Source: Platerodrilus igneus (taxonomy: Eukaryota; Arthropoda; Insecta; Coleoptera; Lycidae). From it: DNA of 64,000 nucleotides. Below the pieces are notes generated by a model that ran no database searches, was not told the DNA's origin, and was given only the letters and a program-made list of their open reading frames with translations. A program made the translations under genes and the position numbers. How positions within the stretch are numbered: position 1 is the stretch's first letter; every line of letters begins with the position of its first letter. Shown here piece after piece: positions 11,241 through 22,044 of this stretch. Where the stretch lies: assembly GCA_036346225.1 (NCBI GenBank), contig JARFIW010001739.1, positions 12,131,001-12,195,000 of the forward strand, given 5' to 3'.

Positions 11241-11614
11241 AGTTGTTTGTGTTTGTAATTGTAGGCGCTAACGTAGGTTTCCGCTGTGAGAACAAGTTCA
11301 TATTCCCACGAGCGCAGGCGGAAGTACGTCAATCTTGGTTGGAAGGGGAAGACATTCAAGGCGAGAACCGCCGCCTAGCTCATCAGACTTTATAGTACCG
11401 TCACACCTATCTTACCGATAGAATTATCGTGTTGTTACCGGGCAGTGCTGGCGCGAGTGCGTTCCATTTCCACCCTTTCTACCTATGCTACCGTCTCGTC
11501 AGTGAAGCCCTACACCAGCGGAAGCCGGTGCAGCGTCTCCAGCAATTCGCAACAGGACAAAGCAAAAAAACGCCCGTGAAAGCGTGAGATCATCAACATC
11601 GAGTAACCTTCAGG
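11241..11614 (+). other. candidate non-coding first exon or promoter-proximal region
   Basis: This ~370 bp island is clearly richer in G+C than the surrounding AT-rich DNA. It ends in CTTCAGG followed by GTAAGT at 11615, an excellent 5' splice site, after which composition drops back to AT-rich. There is no long ORF, so it would be a 5' untranslated exon of a plus-strand gene whose coding exons lie elsewhere. A repeat edge is the main alternative. No transcription evidence is available. Confidence 0.3.
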
Positions 11615-12296
11615 GTAAGTGTTATTATTAAATTTATTTTATTTGCCCAGGAATTTACTGAAACAGTTGTGCGTGATAACTTGCATTTAATAAAAATGTC
11701 ATTACTTTTTTTGAACATAGAGACTATGCATGCACGTACCTTATTCTGGGTTGCATTCATTGAAAGACCCAGATGTTTGTTTTGTTCATAAACATACTTG
11801 CATTCAAGGTAATAGTTTGAACGTGAGTTAGCTTTTTACATATTATAACTTATTAGAAGTGTTCAATTCACTAATTTAGCTATGAAGTATTTTTTTCTTG
11901 GTTTACATATTTTAGAGAAAAGAAAACATGTGTGAACAAATACCAGCACTGGCGTTTGGGCTTAATTTAAATCTATGTGATTAAATTTTTCAAACAGCTT
12001 TTAGGTGAAAGTAGTTTGAAATAAACTTTGAATTTATAGCGTCTAGTTGGATTGATCTTCTTTTTATACCCAAAAAAAAGATGTACAGAGTATACTTTTA
12101 AACAGTTCAAAGCTTAGTTTAATAGAGTAACAACTATATATTCGATTTGAAAAATATTTAAGTTAACGTTTTGTGTTTTGTTGACGGTGACCAAGTCTGT
12201 GTTGACCTAAACATCTGAGATTGATTATACTTCTATTGAGAGATTTGTGAGCACGACTAACGGACAACATTTTATGTTTTTGTGTTGTAGAAAGTT
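11615..12296. other. no gene seen
   Basis: AT-rich spacer. If the preceding exon is real, this would be intron. Confidence 0.4.
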
Positions 12297-12754
12297 TCAT
12301 CATCATTAGGTCTTCAGTTCTGGAACTGGTTAGACGTGTACCTCTATCGTTTCATATTCTGAGCTAACGTACACATTTTCAAGAAATTTCCACAACCTAA
12401 CTCTTTCAATATCTGCGTGCAATAGGCTGGTCTAGGTCTACCTTTACTTATTTTTGTCTGTAATATATCGCACATAATTTCTCCTATTTTTTTGTTTTCT
12501 CTAGCTACCTTTCTTTTCCTACTATTTGTAGAACCTTTTTGTTATTAACTTTGCCTGTCCGTACAATCATTATACATCTAAAGCGCCACATTTCAAAAGG
12601 ATTCTACCTATTCCTGTCTGCTTCACCTACTATCTCTATTTCATCCCCGTACAGTGCAGTGCTTCACACGTATGCTTTAAACCATATTTTGCCTTGTTTG
12701 TTCTCTTCCAACAGATACAACTCGATTCCCCTTCTATTGTTTTCTTGATATATA
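12297..12754 (-). mobile_element. LINE A 3' tail, outer part, split by a nested insertion
   Basis: Read on the minus strand, it ends GTCCAGAACTGAAGACCTAA-like sequence with ATGATGATG at the left edge (CATCATCATTAGGTCTTCAG in plus orientation, at 12299). The right edge, CCCCTTCTATTGTTTTCTTGATATA, stops in mid-module. The rest of that module (TTACTCTATTTCACCGATATTC) resumes after 22042, so everything between has been inserted. Confidence 0.82.
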
Positions 12755-12756
12755 TA

Positions 12757-13631
12757 CAGGGTGAGTTTTTAGTGTGGCAACGGTCGATAACTCCGTTATT
12801 ATAAAAGCTACGTAAACCAAATTTGGAGGCATATTAGGCATGTCTAAAGTGCGTATTTTAAAAATATTTGCAAGTATACAGGGTGTTTCATAATTCCAGG
12901 GCATATTAAACTTATATTTTTTTAAATGGAACACCCTATATATTATTACATTTTTGAAAAACCCATAAAAAGAGCTTTAATTTGATATCAAATTGTACCT
13001 GTCTATTCCTTTTAATTTTTGAGATATTCAACTGTTTTTAGAAAAAATGACCCCGATTAGATACATTGCCACTGCACTAATACACAACTTATGTTAATTT
13101 TCAAGATGCAGAAAATTTCACCATATACCATAGTATATTTGTAAATATCACTTTTTTGAAATTTCTTCCCAGTATACAGGGTGTGTCAGGTTTTGCAAAA
13201 TGCAATTTTTAAAATTTTTTTTAAATGGCACCCTACCAATTTTATTGCTACAATGGATAGTTTATTAAGTGTCCTTTCATTTTTGTTAAGCATTCCCTAT
13301 ACCAAAATCCATTACTTTCTGAGATATTTTTGATTTTCTTCAAATTTTATGAATGTTTTTAATTTACATAACTAAAAATAACTTACTATTGGAGAATATT
13401 ATAAAACAATTAATACATTTTGATTAACAATCAACTACACGTATCCAATAACAATTTTCACTAAAGATATAACAACCTACAATAATACGCTATCAACAGA
13501 ATTTTGCCAGATCAACAATATGCATTTTATAGAAAATGTTCAAACAGGAAATCAAGGAGGCTTTGAAAAAAATAACAATTACAATCAAAATGTCATTTAG
13601 GTTTATTAATTGTAGTGTGTTGTCATTTAAC
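12757..13631 (+). repeat. left arm of the palindromic element
   Basis: It carries TACAGGGTG-type motifs at 12755, 12877 and 13175. The last two each begin a ~65-70 bp module that closes with an inverted ACCCT motif (12930s and 13225-13235). Confidence 0.85.
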
Positions 13632-13758
13632 ACATTATCAGTTCTGTTTTAAATGTGATCTTTGAAGGAGTTTTCAAAATGAATTTTACAGTGGAAGAAC
13701 AAATAAATATGAATATGAATATATATATATAAATATGAATATACCAACAGAGATATCC

Positions 13759-14634
13759 TGTTAAATGACAACACACTACAATTAATATACCTAAACGACA
13801 CTTTGCATGTAATAGTTATTTTTTTCAAAGCCTGCCTGATTTCCTGCTTGAACATTTTCTATAAAATGCATATTGTTGATCTGGCAGAATTCTGTTGATA
13901 GCGTATTATTGTAGGTTGTTATATCTTTAGTAAAAATTGTTATTGGATAACTGTAGTTGATTGTTAATCAAAATGTATTAATTGTTTTATAATATTCTCC
14001 AATAGTAAGTTATTTTTAGTTATGTAAATTAAAAACATTCATAAAATTTGAAGACAATCAAAAATATCTCAGAAAGTAATGGATTTAGGTATAGGGAATG
14101 CTAAACAAAAATGAAAGGACACTTAATGAACTATCTCTTGTAGCAATAAAATTGGTAGGGTGCCATTTAAAAAAAATTTGAAAAATTGCATTTTGCGAAA
14201 CCTGACACACCCTGTATACTGGGAAGAAATTTCAAAAAAGTGATATTTACAAATATACTATGGTATATAGTAAAATTTTCTTCATTTTGAAAATTAACAT
14301 AAGTTGTGTATTAGCGCAGTGGCAATGTATCTAATCAGGGTCATTTTTTCTAAAAACAGTTGAATATCTCAAAAACTAAAAGGAATAGAGAGATACAATT
14401 TGATATCAAATTAAAGCTCTTTTTACGGGCTTTACAAAAATGTAATTATATATAGGGTGTTCCATTTAAAAAAATATAAGTTTAATATGCCCTGGAATTA
14501 TGAAACACCCTGTATGCTTCCAAATATTTTTAAAATGTGCACTTTAGGCATGCCTAATATGCCTCCAAATTTGGTTTACGTAGCTTTTATAATAACGGAG
14601 CTATCGACCGTTGCCACACTAAAAACTCACCCTG
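13759..14634 (-). repeat. right arm of the palindromic element
   Basis: Inverted near-copy of the left arm, with mirrored motifs TGACACACCCTGTA at 14203-14216 and TGAAACACCCTGTA at 14501-14514. Confidence 0.85.
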
Positions 14635-14645
14635 TATATATATAT

Positions 14646-16777
14646 AGAATGCTGTGAATCTTCTCATTATCTGCAGGTACTGGCCCCTTCAAAAAAAAAA
14701 ACATTCGAGCCCCACTGTTTGGGCGTCAAGAATGCTGTGTTTCCTTTAAAATCCGTGAACTACGCTTTTCGCCTCGGCTGCTCACCTAATGTTATAAACC
14801 TCCTCATTCATAAAAAAAAACAACACATTCCTACCAAAAACATCAACGTTAACTCTATTTACATCAATATTCAGAATACATAAAAATTTCAAAATTAAAA
14901 TTCAGCATAAAATTCAGTTTTAAAAAGAATTTCAGGATTAATTTTATTATCATTTTACTGTGCATCCAAAATTAAAGTCCTTGTTGGATGCCTACTAATT
15001 AATATAACAATATAAGCAGACCGGAGTCTGAGTATAAAGGAGCATCTACCACCCTTTACGTTAATTAACCAGGTTTGTCTAATTGAGCTCAAAGACATAC
15101 CCAAAGTTTCATCATATTCCCGAACATCAAAACAAAATACCCTTTTACTTAAACAAGCAAATTTCATCTTAAAATTAAACTTTTATGGTTAGAACAATTT
15201 CACTAATGTCCATTTAAAGTAAATCAATTATAAAGTCATTCAATACACACAAAAATGTCAAACAAAATAGTATAATTTACCTGAAGGTTACTGTCCTCGT
15301 AGCTTCAAAGTATCGTTTCTTTAGTTAATCACACCATTCACCAGGATTATATTTACGGCTTCTGATTCTCTACGCTTTTAAATTTTTCCATCACCATCCA
15401 TTCAAAGTCGTTTCTGGGCCTTTCCGGAACTCATCTGTGTTTATCTGACCCTTGTTTCATGGATCCAGACACGTATTTGAACCATTTAATTATTAACACC
15501 CCGAAAAATCGCAAAGAATTCATGCTTCTGTCACCAATATACGCCAAAACTGCCTACTTTTGTGTATACATTCGTCGTTGTAAATTTTGCTGATTGGTAC
15601 AGTGAAACTAAATTTTATTACCTTGTATCTAAGTGCACTGAAGTACATTCATGTTAGCACGTAAATAACAAGCTATTTTGAATCACTAAAATATACTAGC
15701 AAACTTTAAATTATTTAATCAAACTAAAATGCACGGTTTACCATCTTTAATCAAGTCGCGTATGTACGAGCTTTTAACGCATCGAATCGTCAAAAGTCTA
15801 AGAGTCTAAGAGAGCAAGTTTAAATTCAACTCGGTAAATATAGCAAAAAGCCTGTCTATCGGTCTGTACCCCAAAACGGGTAATTCTAAACAAATTCTCA
15901 TGCCATGATCCCAGTCTGCCGCTCACGCGTCGATTTTTACGAATTCTCACTCGCCCCATTTGAATCTCAGAAAATTTCCACACGGCACGCAAGCATGTCC
16001 GAGAAAAACTAATTGATTTTGTACAGAAATTGTTGTTCTACCTCTGATATTTGCATCCTATTTTTAACCAATTGTGACCCCGTGACGTTGCTTAAATCCC
16101 GCCTTTTACAATATGTGTCTTTGCTTGACGCATTTTCTCTTTCCTTCTCTACCGTGTTCTTATTGGTGCAACTTGATATACTTTATTATCGATTATTTTA
16201 GTCCACATGGAGTGTGAAATACCCAGCTTTAGCAATTCTCGTAACTATTATGCGACGTTTTCCCAAGATTCTTTGAAACATTAATTATCTGTAAAATTTA
16301 CGCCGAATGTGTTATTTAAACTACGCAGGTGTTCAACATAATATTAATTCTCAGAGCTTTAATCCGTGGTATTTTAATCTTGGGTTTTACAAGTTTCTAT
16401 AGGTATTATATGTTATTAACGGTTTAATTAACTCCAATTAAAATTGATTTCTATCCTTTTCATTTTTAGCGAATACAACTTAAATATTAATTATTATAGG
16501 TACACTTTGTTTTACTACCGGTTACTTAAATAGAGTTAATTAATATAAACTTTGCACGTAATTTCTCTTTGTTTAGAATAATTACATTACACGCAGAGCT
16601 TTTCACTACTGCTTCGTCTTATAAATAATTTAAATTTCTTATTTTACTGAAACAACCGAGTTTATTTATGCTTCATGGTTTTAATAACGCGTATTATTTA
16701 ATGAAATTCCTTATACACGGTGATTAAAATTATTTGATGTGATTATTTAATTTTCTACCCTGGTCTAAATATGAGTA
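14646..16777 (-). repeat. 3' LTR
   Basis: Pairs with 19872-22007. In plus orientation it opens AGAATGCTGTGAATCTTCTC and closes TGGTCTAAATATGAGTA. The ends are not the usual TG...CA. At 14706-14732 it contains a fossil primer binding site (minus strand TTGACGCCCAAACAGTGGGG). Confidence 0.9.
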
Positions 16778-17300
16778 TTTTCCCCTATTTGAATACAAAT
16801 AATCCCACTTATTTGACTTCAAATATAAAACATTTAGACAAAAAATTACAAAAAAATTGCCTATCTCTCTACCCTTATCTATCTAACTTACCTACTTTGT
16901 CTCCAATCAAAAAAATTATTTACCTACCCTATATCCCTATCTTATTCCTAACTCTCACCTAATTCTATAAACTGAAATTATCCCTAACTTCATCCTACTT
17001 ATCCATCTAATCCTATATACATCCTATATACCTATCCTATTCCTAACTTTTAACTAATCTTCACTATACTTTACTTCCCCCTACCTAATCCTATATGCCT
17101 ATCCTACTCTTACTCTATTCCTAACTCTCCACTAATCTTCTATGAAATATCTATACTTAACCTATCTTATTTTCTTCCTACATTTACTCTTTATCCTCAT
17201 CCTAAACCTATTTCTAATTATCTCCCATATTTATCCTATACCTAGCTTTATTTTCTATAATTATACTAAAATTCACCTATCTCTATCCTTTGTTCATCAA
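16778..17300 (-). other. purine-rich tract upstream of the 3' LTR (on the minus strand)
   Basis: About 520 bp of TCC/TAT/ACC-rich DNA on the plus strand, hence purine-rich on the element's sense strand. It lies exactly where a polypurine tract is expected, but is far longer than the usual 10-20 bases. It replaces the missing rest of pol and may be an expanded simple repeat. Confidence 0.5.
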
Positions 17301-17301
17301 G

Positions 17302-18340
17302 TTATTTAAATCTAACTCTCTTCTTGACCCTCCAAGTCTTTCTTCTTACCATCCTAATACTCTTCATCCCTATCTCTCCCCCTTCTATATCTATACTTAA
17401 CATCTCTATTATCTCACATACAATAAACTTATCATCCCTCTTATCCTGACTCTTAAATATTACTTCTTCTTCAGTCCCTACACTTGTCTGTTTCTCATTT
17501 ATTCTTGTTTCCCTTCCTGCCGACAAACCAAACGATACTACTTTACAATCATCGATTTTTCCCTCTATGGAAAACCCTATGTACCTTCTAGAATTTTTGT
17601 GTAATGGAATCCGCCAGAATAAATTCCTTAAATCTACTTTATTAAAAACAAACTTGCCATCTTTACTTAATTTCGCCTTCACCTGCTCCTGATATGCTGC
17701 TTCTACCCCCACTACTTCTGCATGTTTTTGTATTAAAGCTTGAACCTCTACTTTCCTATCCTCTGGACATCTTATTGTGTTGATCTGTTTTACTTCATCA
17801 TCCTCTACCTCTACTACATTAATACTAAACCCCGTGTCATCCTCTGTGACTTCATAACTGCCCTTCCATGGCACTACCCTATCCTTAATCCTTATTACCT
17901 TCCGTTCCATATCTATCAAAACCCCTAACTTCATCATACAGTCAACACCTAAAATGCTCTGAAACTTCAGTCCAGGTACAATTACAAACTCCTGTTCACA
18001 GCTTAAACCTCCTATATCTATCCTAAGCACCACAACACTATTTACTACAGCAAACTTCTTTTTATTTGGAGCTACTAAATGGCTACGCTTTATAGGCATA
18101 ATTCTATCACAAACCTTATCCCTAATTTTGCTGACGAATTCCTCCGATATTAAACTCGCCTCTGCCCCTGTATCAAGTAATACTTCTACATTATTTTCAA
18201 AAATTTCTAAATTAACAATTGGCAAACATAATTTTTCCTCAGTTTCTGGCTCTACTTCCTCCTCAATTTTGAAAAATTCACGTGGATGTTCGTATACATT
18301 TACACAGAAATCTAGTGGTCTGTCGCGTTCTAAAATCCTG
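17302..18340 (-). pseudogene. pol remnant: aspartic protease and partial RT
   Basis: From an ATG at 18225 it reads 307 residues. The frame is open further upstream to about 18340 (RPLDFCVNVYEHP), overlapping the end of gag in another frame, as in many gypsy elements. Protease: LLDTGAEASLI (residues about 15-25) holds the catalytic Asp, and ILGVDCMMKLG (about 91-101) is the conserved ILGxD flap-end motif. RT: FNKVDLRNLFWRIPLHKN (about 195-212) is the start of the palm with motif A, and VVSFGLS follows. After that the protein runs into charged, repetitive sequence with no YxDD box, RNase H or integrase. The protease-to-RT linker is also short. So this is an internally deleted pol. Confidence 0.88.
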
Positions 18341-19650
18341 TCTCATCCTGTTTTCCGTGCTTGGTCCTGGTTGTCCTTCTACAACCTGTGCGTACGTCCT
18401 CCTCGTGTTAATATCCGTGTCCCTGTCTCTATTCGGCGTGCTGGTCACAGTCCTGTTTACTTCCGGCAAACTGTTCTGTCGCGTGTAACTAGGTCTTGGC
18501 GTCGGTCCCCTAGTCGCACTATTGCTCCTGTATTCCTGTCCTCGTCGTTCCCAATTCGGTCGAAAATTTCTGTTGTAGTCAGGCCGTCTCGGATAATTCG
18601 GTGTCCTGTTGTCAAACCTAACTGTGTTAACGTTTCGTTCTCGTATCTCTCTTGTCCGTCCTACACATACATCGTCATATCTCTGCAAATACTCTAAAAT
18701 GTCTCCCGTTCTGTGATGTTTTGTAAGGCCACGTGTTGTCTAATTTCCAGTTCAAAATGTCGTGATAGGTACTTGATAATCTGTCTGTCCGTCAATGGTG
18801 GATTCAGTTGTTTGGCCACACTGTATTTGCGGATGGCATATTGCTCCCTAGAACCTGCAAACTCTCCCTTAAATTTTCCTGTAATCAAGTCGTCCCTAAT
18901 CTGATCCTGTTTGTGATCACTCCAGTAATGTTGTAAAAATTTGTCTTCAAAGTCCTGATACGTGTCTATGTCCTGTCCTACTAAATTGTACCATGCTTCC
19001 GCGTTGTCTTTAATAAAGCCTTTATCGTATTCAGTTTAGTCTGTTCGTCAAATAAATTTCCCACTAGATTTCTTACACTATTAATAAAAATTTGTGGATT
19101 TACCCTGTTATCGCCATAAAACTTCATGTGTTGGTCCAATGATACTCCACCTGTAGAAAATCTGGGACCATCCCCCGTTAAATTTGACATGTTGTATTTA
19201 ATACTACTAACTTCGCGTTCTACCCGGCCTAACTGATCCCTACATGAGTCCGTTACTTCAGTCATTTTACATTAATCTCTTCTTCACAAAAATGCGTACT
19301 TCGGACCTTAAATGTCCCATTTCCTGTCGAAGACCTGTAATATCACGCTCATTTTATCAACCCTATTTTCAACTTCCCCATCTTTACGGTAAGACTATTT
19401 TTAAATTCTGAAACTTCTTTATTCGTCTTATCTATTTTCTCACTTAGGGTTTCCCTAACTCCTGTTAATGTCTCATTCATTCGGTCAACTTTCCTATTCG
19501 ATTCAGCACTCATTTCTCTAATCTCCTCAAACTTCCTATTAGCTTCTTCCTACTCGATCTCATTTCCTCTAGCATTCTCATCATAATCTCGTTTCCTTGA
19601 TCCCTGATTCCGTCCTCGACTGATCTCTACTGCCTCCAGCTTCTTCCATT
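18278..19650 (-). pseudogene. gag of the LTR retrotransposon
   Basis: The N-terminal part (19650-19270) reads heptad-rich sequence such as EEIREMSAESNRKVDRMNET and EKIDKTNKEVSEF, predicting a coiled coil. Next comes MTEVTDSCRDQLGRVEREVS (19265), with FINSVRNLVGNLFDEQTKL resembling a capsid segment, then EYAIR/YSVAKQLNPPLTDRQ (about 18850) of the capsid C-terminal domain. The C-terminal part (18688-18278) is Arg/Asn-rich (RRPDYNRNFRPNWERRGQEY) and would bind RNA. No CCHC zinc knuckle is seen, as in some insect gypsy lineages. Frameshifts near 18890 and 18690 break the frame in this copy. Confidence 0.75.
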
Positions 19651-19845
19651 TTCGAATTTTTTTCACACAATGCACTATCGTCACTTCCAATTTCCACTCC
19701 TTGACTACTTAACCACTCCTTTCTCTGCATACGTTCAAATCACTCTCACACACTCTAAAATACTCTTAAGTTTATCCACAAACAGAAACTCTCTCTCTCA
19801 GATCGCCAGTTTCCTGGAATAAAATAACAAAAATTTTATTTGGAA

Positions 19846-19871
19846 CTCGAGCCCTCACGTTGTGGTCGCCA
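19846..19871 (-). other. primer binding site of the LTR element
   Basis: Directly inside the 5' LTR the sense strand reads TGGCGACCACAACGTGAGGG, starting with the TGG that pairs with a tRNA CCA end. It resembles a diverged tRNA-Lys site (compare TGGCGCCCAACGTGGGGC at 50266) and is followed by the same CTCGA. Confidence 0.65.
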
Positions 19872-22005
19872 AGAATGCTGTGAATCTTCTCATTATCTGC
19901 AGGTACTGGCCCCTTCAAAAAAAAAACATTCGAGCCCCACTGTTTGGGCGTCAAGAATGCTGTGTTTCCTTTAAAATCCGTGAACTACGCTTTTCTCCTC
20001 GGCTGCTCACCTAATGTTATAAACCTCCTCATTCATAAAAAAAAACAACACATTCCTACCAAAAACATCAACGTTAACTCTATTTACATCAATATTCAGA
20101 ATACATAAAAATTTCAAAATTAAAATTCAGCATAAAATTCAGTTTTAAAAAGAATTTCAGGATTAATTTTATTATCATTTTACTGTGCATCCAAAATTAA
20201 AGTTCTTGTTGGATGCCTACTAATTAATATAACAATATAAGCAGACCGGAGTCTGAGTATAAAGGAGCATCTACCACCCTTTACGTTAATTAACCAGGTT
20301 TGTCTAATTGAGCTCAAAGACATACCCAAAGTTTCATCATATTCCCGAACATCAAAACAAAATACCCCTTTTACTTAAACAAGCAAATTTCATCTTAAAA
20401 TTAAACTTTTATGGTTAGAACAATTTCACTAATGTCCATTTAAAGTAAATCAATTATAAAGTCATTCAATACACACAAAAATGTCAAACAAAATAGTATA
20501 ATTTACCTGAAGGTTACTGTCCTCGTAGCTTCAAAGTATCGTTTCTTTAGTTAATCACACCATTCACCAGGATTATATTTACGGCTTCTGATTCTCTCCG
20601 CTTTTAAATTTTCTCCATCACCATCCATTCAAAGTCGTTTCTGGGCCTTTCCGGAACTCATCTGTGTTTATCTGACCCTTGTTTCATGGATCCAGACACG
20701 TATTTGAACCATTTAATTATTAACACCCCCGAAAAATCGCAAAGAATTCATGCTTCTGTCACCAATATACGCCAAAACTGCCTACTTTTGTGTATACATT
20801 CGTCGTTGTAAATTTTGCTGATTGGTACAGTGAAACTAAATTTTATTACCTTGTATCTAAGTGCACTGAAGTACATTCATGTTAGCACGTAAATAACAAG
20901 CTATTTTGAATCACTAAAATATACTAGCAAACTTTAAATTATTTAATCAAACTAAAATGCACGGTTTACCATCTTTAATCAAGTCGCGTATGTACGAGCT
21001 TTTAACGCATCGAATCGTCAAAAGTCTAAGAGTCTAAGAGAGCTTGTTTATATTCATCTCGGTATATATAGCAAAAAGCCTGTCTATCGGTCTGTTCCCC
21101 AAAACGGGTAATTCTAAAGAATTTCTCATGCCATGTTCCCAGTCTGCCGCTCACGCGTCGATTTTACGAATTCTCACTCGCCCCATTTGAATCTCAGAAA
21201 ATTTCCACACGGCACGCAAGCATGTCCGAGAAAAACTAATTGATTTTGTACAGAAATTGTTGTTCTACCTCTGATATTTGCATCCTATTTTTAACCAATT
21301 GTGACCCCCGTGACGTTGCTTAAATCCCGCCTTTTACAATATGTGTCTTTGCTTGACGCATTTTCTTTCCTTCTCTACCGTGTTCTTATTGGTGCAACTT
21401 GATATACTTTATTATCGATTATTTTAGTCCACATGGAGTGTGAAATACCAAGCTTTAGCAATTCTCGTAACTATTATGCGACGTTTTCCCCAAGATTCTT
21501 TGAAACATTAATTATCTGTAAAATTTACGCCGAATGTGTTATTTAAACTACGCAGGTGTTCAACATAATATTAATTCTCAAAGCTTTAATCCGTGGTATT
21601 TTAATCTTGGGTTTTACAAGTTTCTATAGGTATTATATGTTATTAACGGTTTAATTAACTCCAATTAAAATTGATTTCTATCCTTTTCATTTTTTAGCGA
21701 ATACAACTTAAATATTAATTATTATAGGTACACTTTGTTTTACTACCGGTTACTTAAATAGAGTTAATTAATATAAACTTTGCACGTAATTTCTCTTTGT
21801 TTAGGAATAATTACATTACACGCAGAGCTTTTCACTACTGCTTCGTCTTATAAATAATTTAAATTTCTTATTTTTACTGAAACAACCGAGTTTATTTATG
21901 CTTCATGGTTTTAATAACGCGTATTATTTAATGAAATTCCTTATACACGGTGATTAAAATTATTTGATGTGATTATTTAATTTTCTACCCTGGTCTAAAT
22001 ATGAG

Positions 22006-22007
<2 letters not shown>
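19872..22007 (-). repeat. 5' LTR
   Basis: Pairs with 14646-16777. It carries the same fossil primer binding site at about 19931-19958. Outside it lies a (TA)n run. Confidence 0.9.
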
Positions 22008-22043
<36 letters not shown>

Positions 22044-22044
22044 C
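22008..22044. repeat. (TA)n microsatellite at the outer edge of the 5' LTR
   Basis: About 17 TA units. The same type of sequence, shorter, lies at 14635-14645 on the other side of the LTR element. Confidence 0.9.

Larger units (their letters stand above)
12757..14634. mobile_element. 1.88 kb palindromic (foldback) DNA element
   Basis: Left end: TATACAGGGTGAGTTTTTAG (from 12753). Right end: the inverted copy, closing CTCACCCTGTATA at 14636. Arms at 12757-13631 and 13759-14634 are near-identical inverted copies around a ~127 bp AT-rich loop. There is no transposase. TATA-type sequence flanks both ends, consistent with TA target use, so this is probably a non-autonomous relative of Tc1/mariner-like elements. 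The terminal motif recurs inside each arm (see findings). It sits inside a LINE A tail. Confidence 0.85.
14646..22007 (-). mobile_element. Ty3/gypsy-type LTR retrotransposon, internally deleted (non-autonomous)
   Basis: Two 2.13 kb direct repeats (14646-16777 and 19872-22007) flank a 3.09 kb interior read on the minus strand: primer binding site, gag, protease, an RT remnant, then a purine-rich tract before the 3' LTR. The LTRs differ by a modest number of substitutions and small indels, so the insertion is young relative to the LINEs around it. RNase H and integrase are absent and RT lacks its catalytic core, so movement would need a helper. It lies in an AT-repeat beside the palindrome, so its target duplication (TATA-like) cannot be read unambiguously. 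Confidence 0.9.

Noticed and set aside
16771..16962. Plus-strand frame at the LTR/internal junction
   Set aside because: It starts in LTR sequence and continues into pyrimidine-rich simple sequence; antisense to the element.
18128..18697. 189-residue open frame on the plus strand
   Set aside because: Antisense of the Arg/Asn-rich gag C-terminus on the minus strand.
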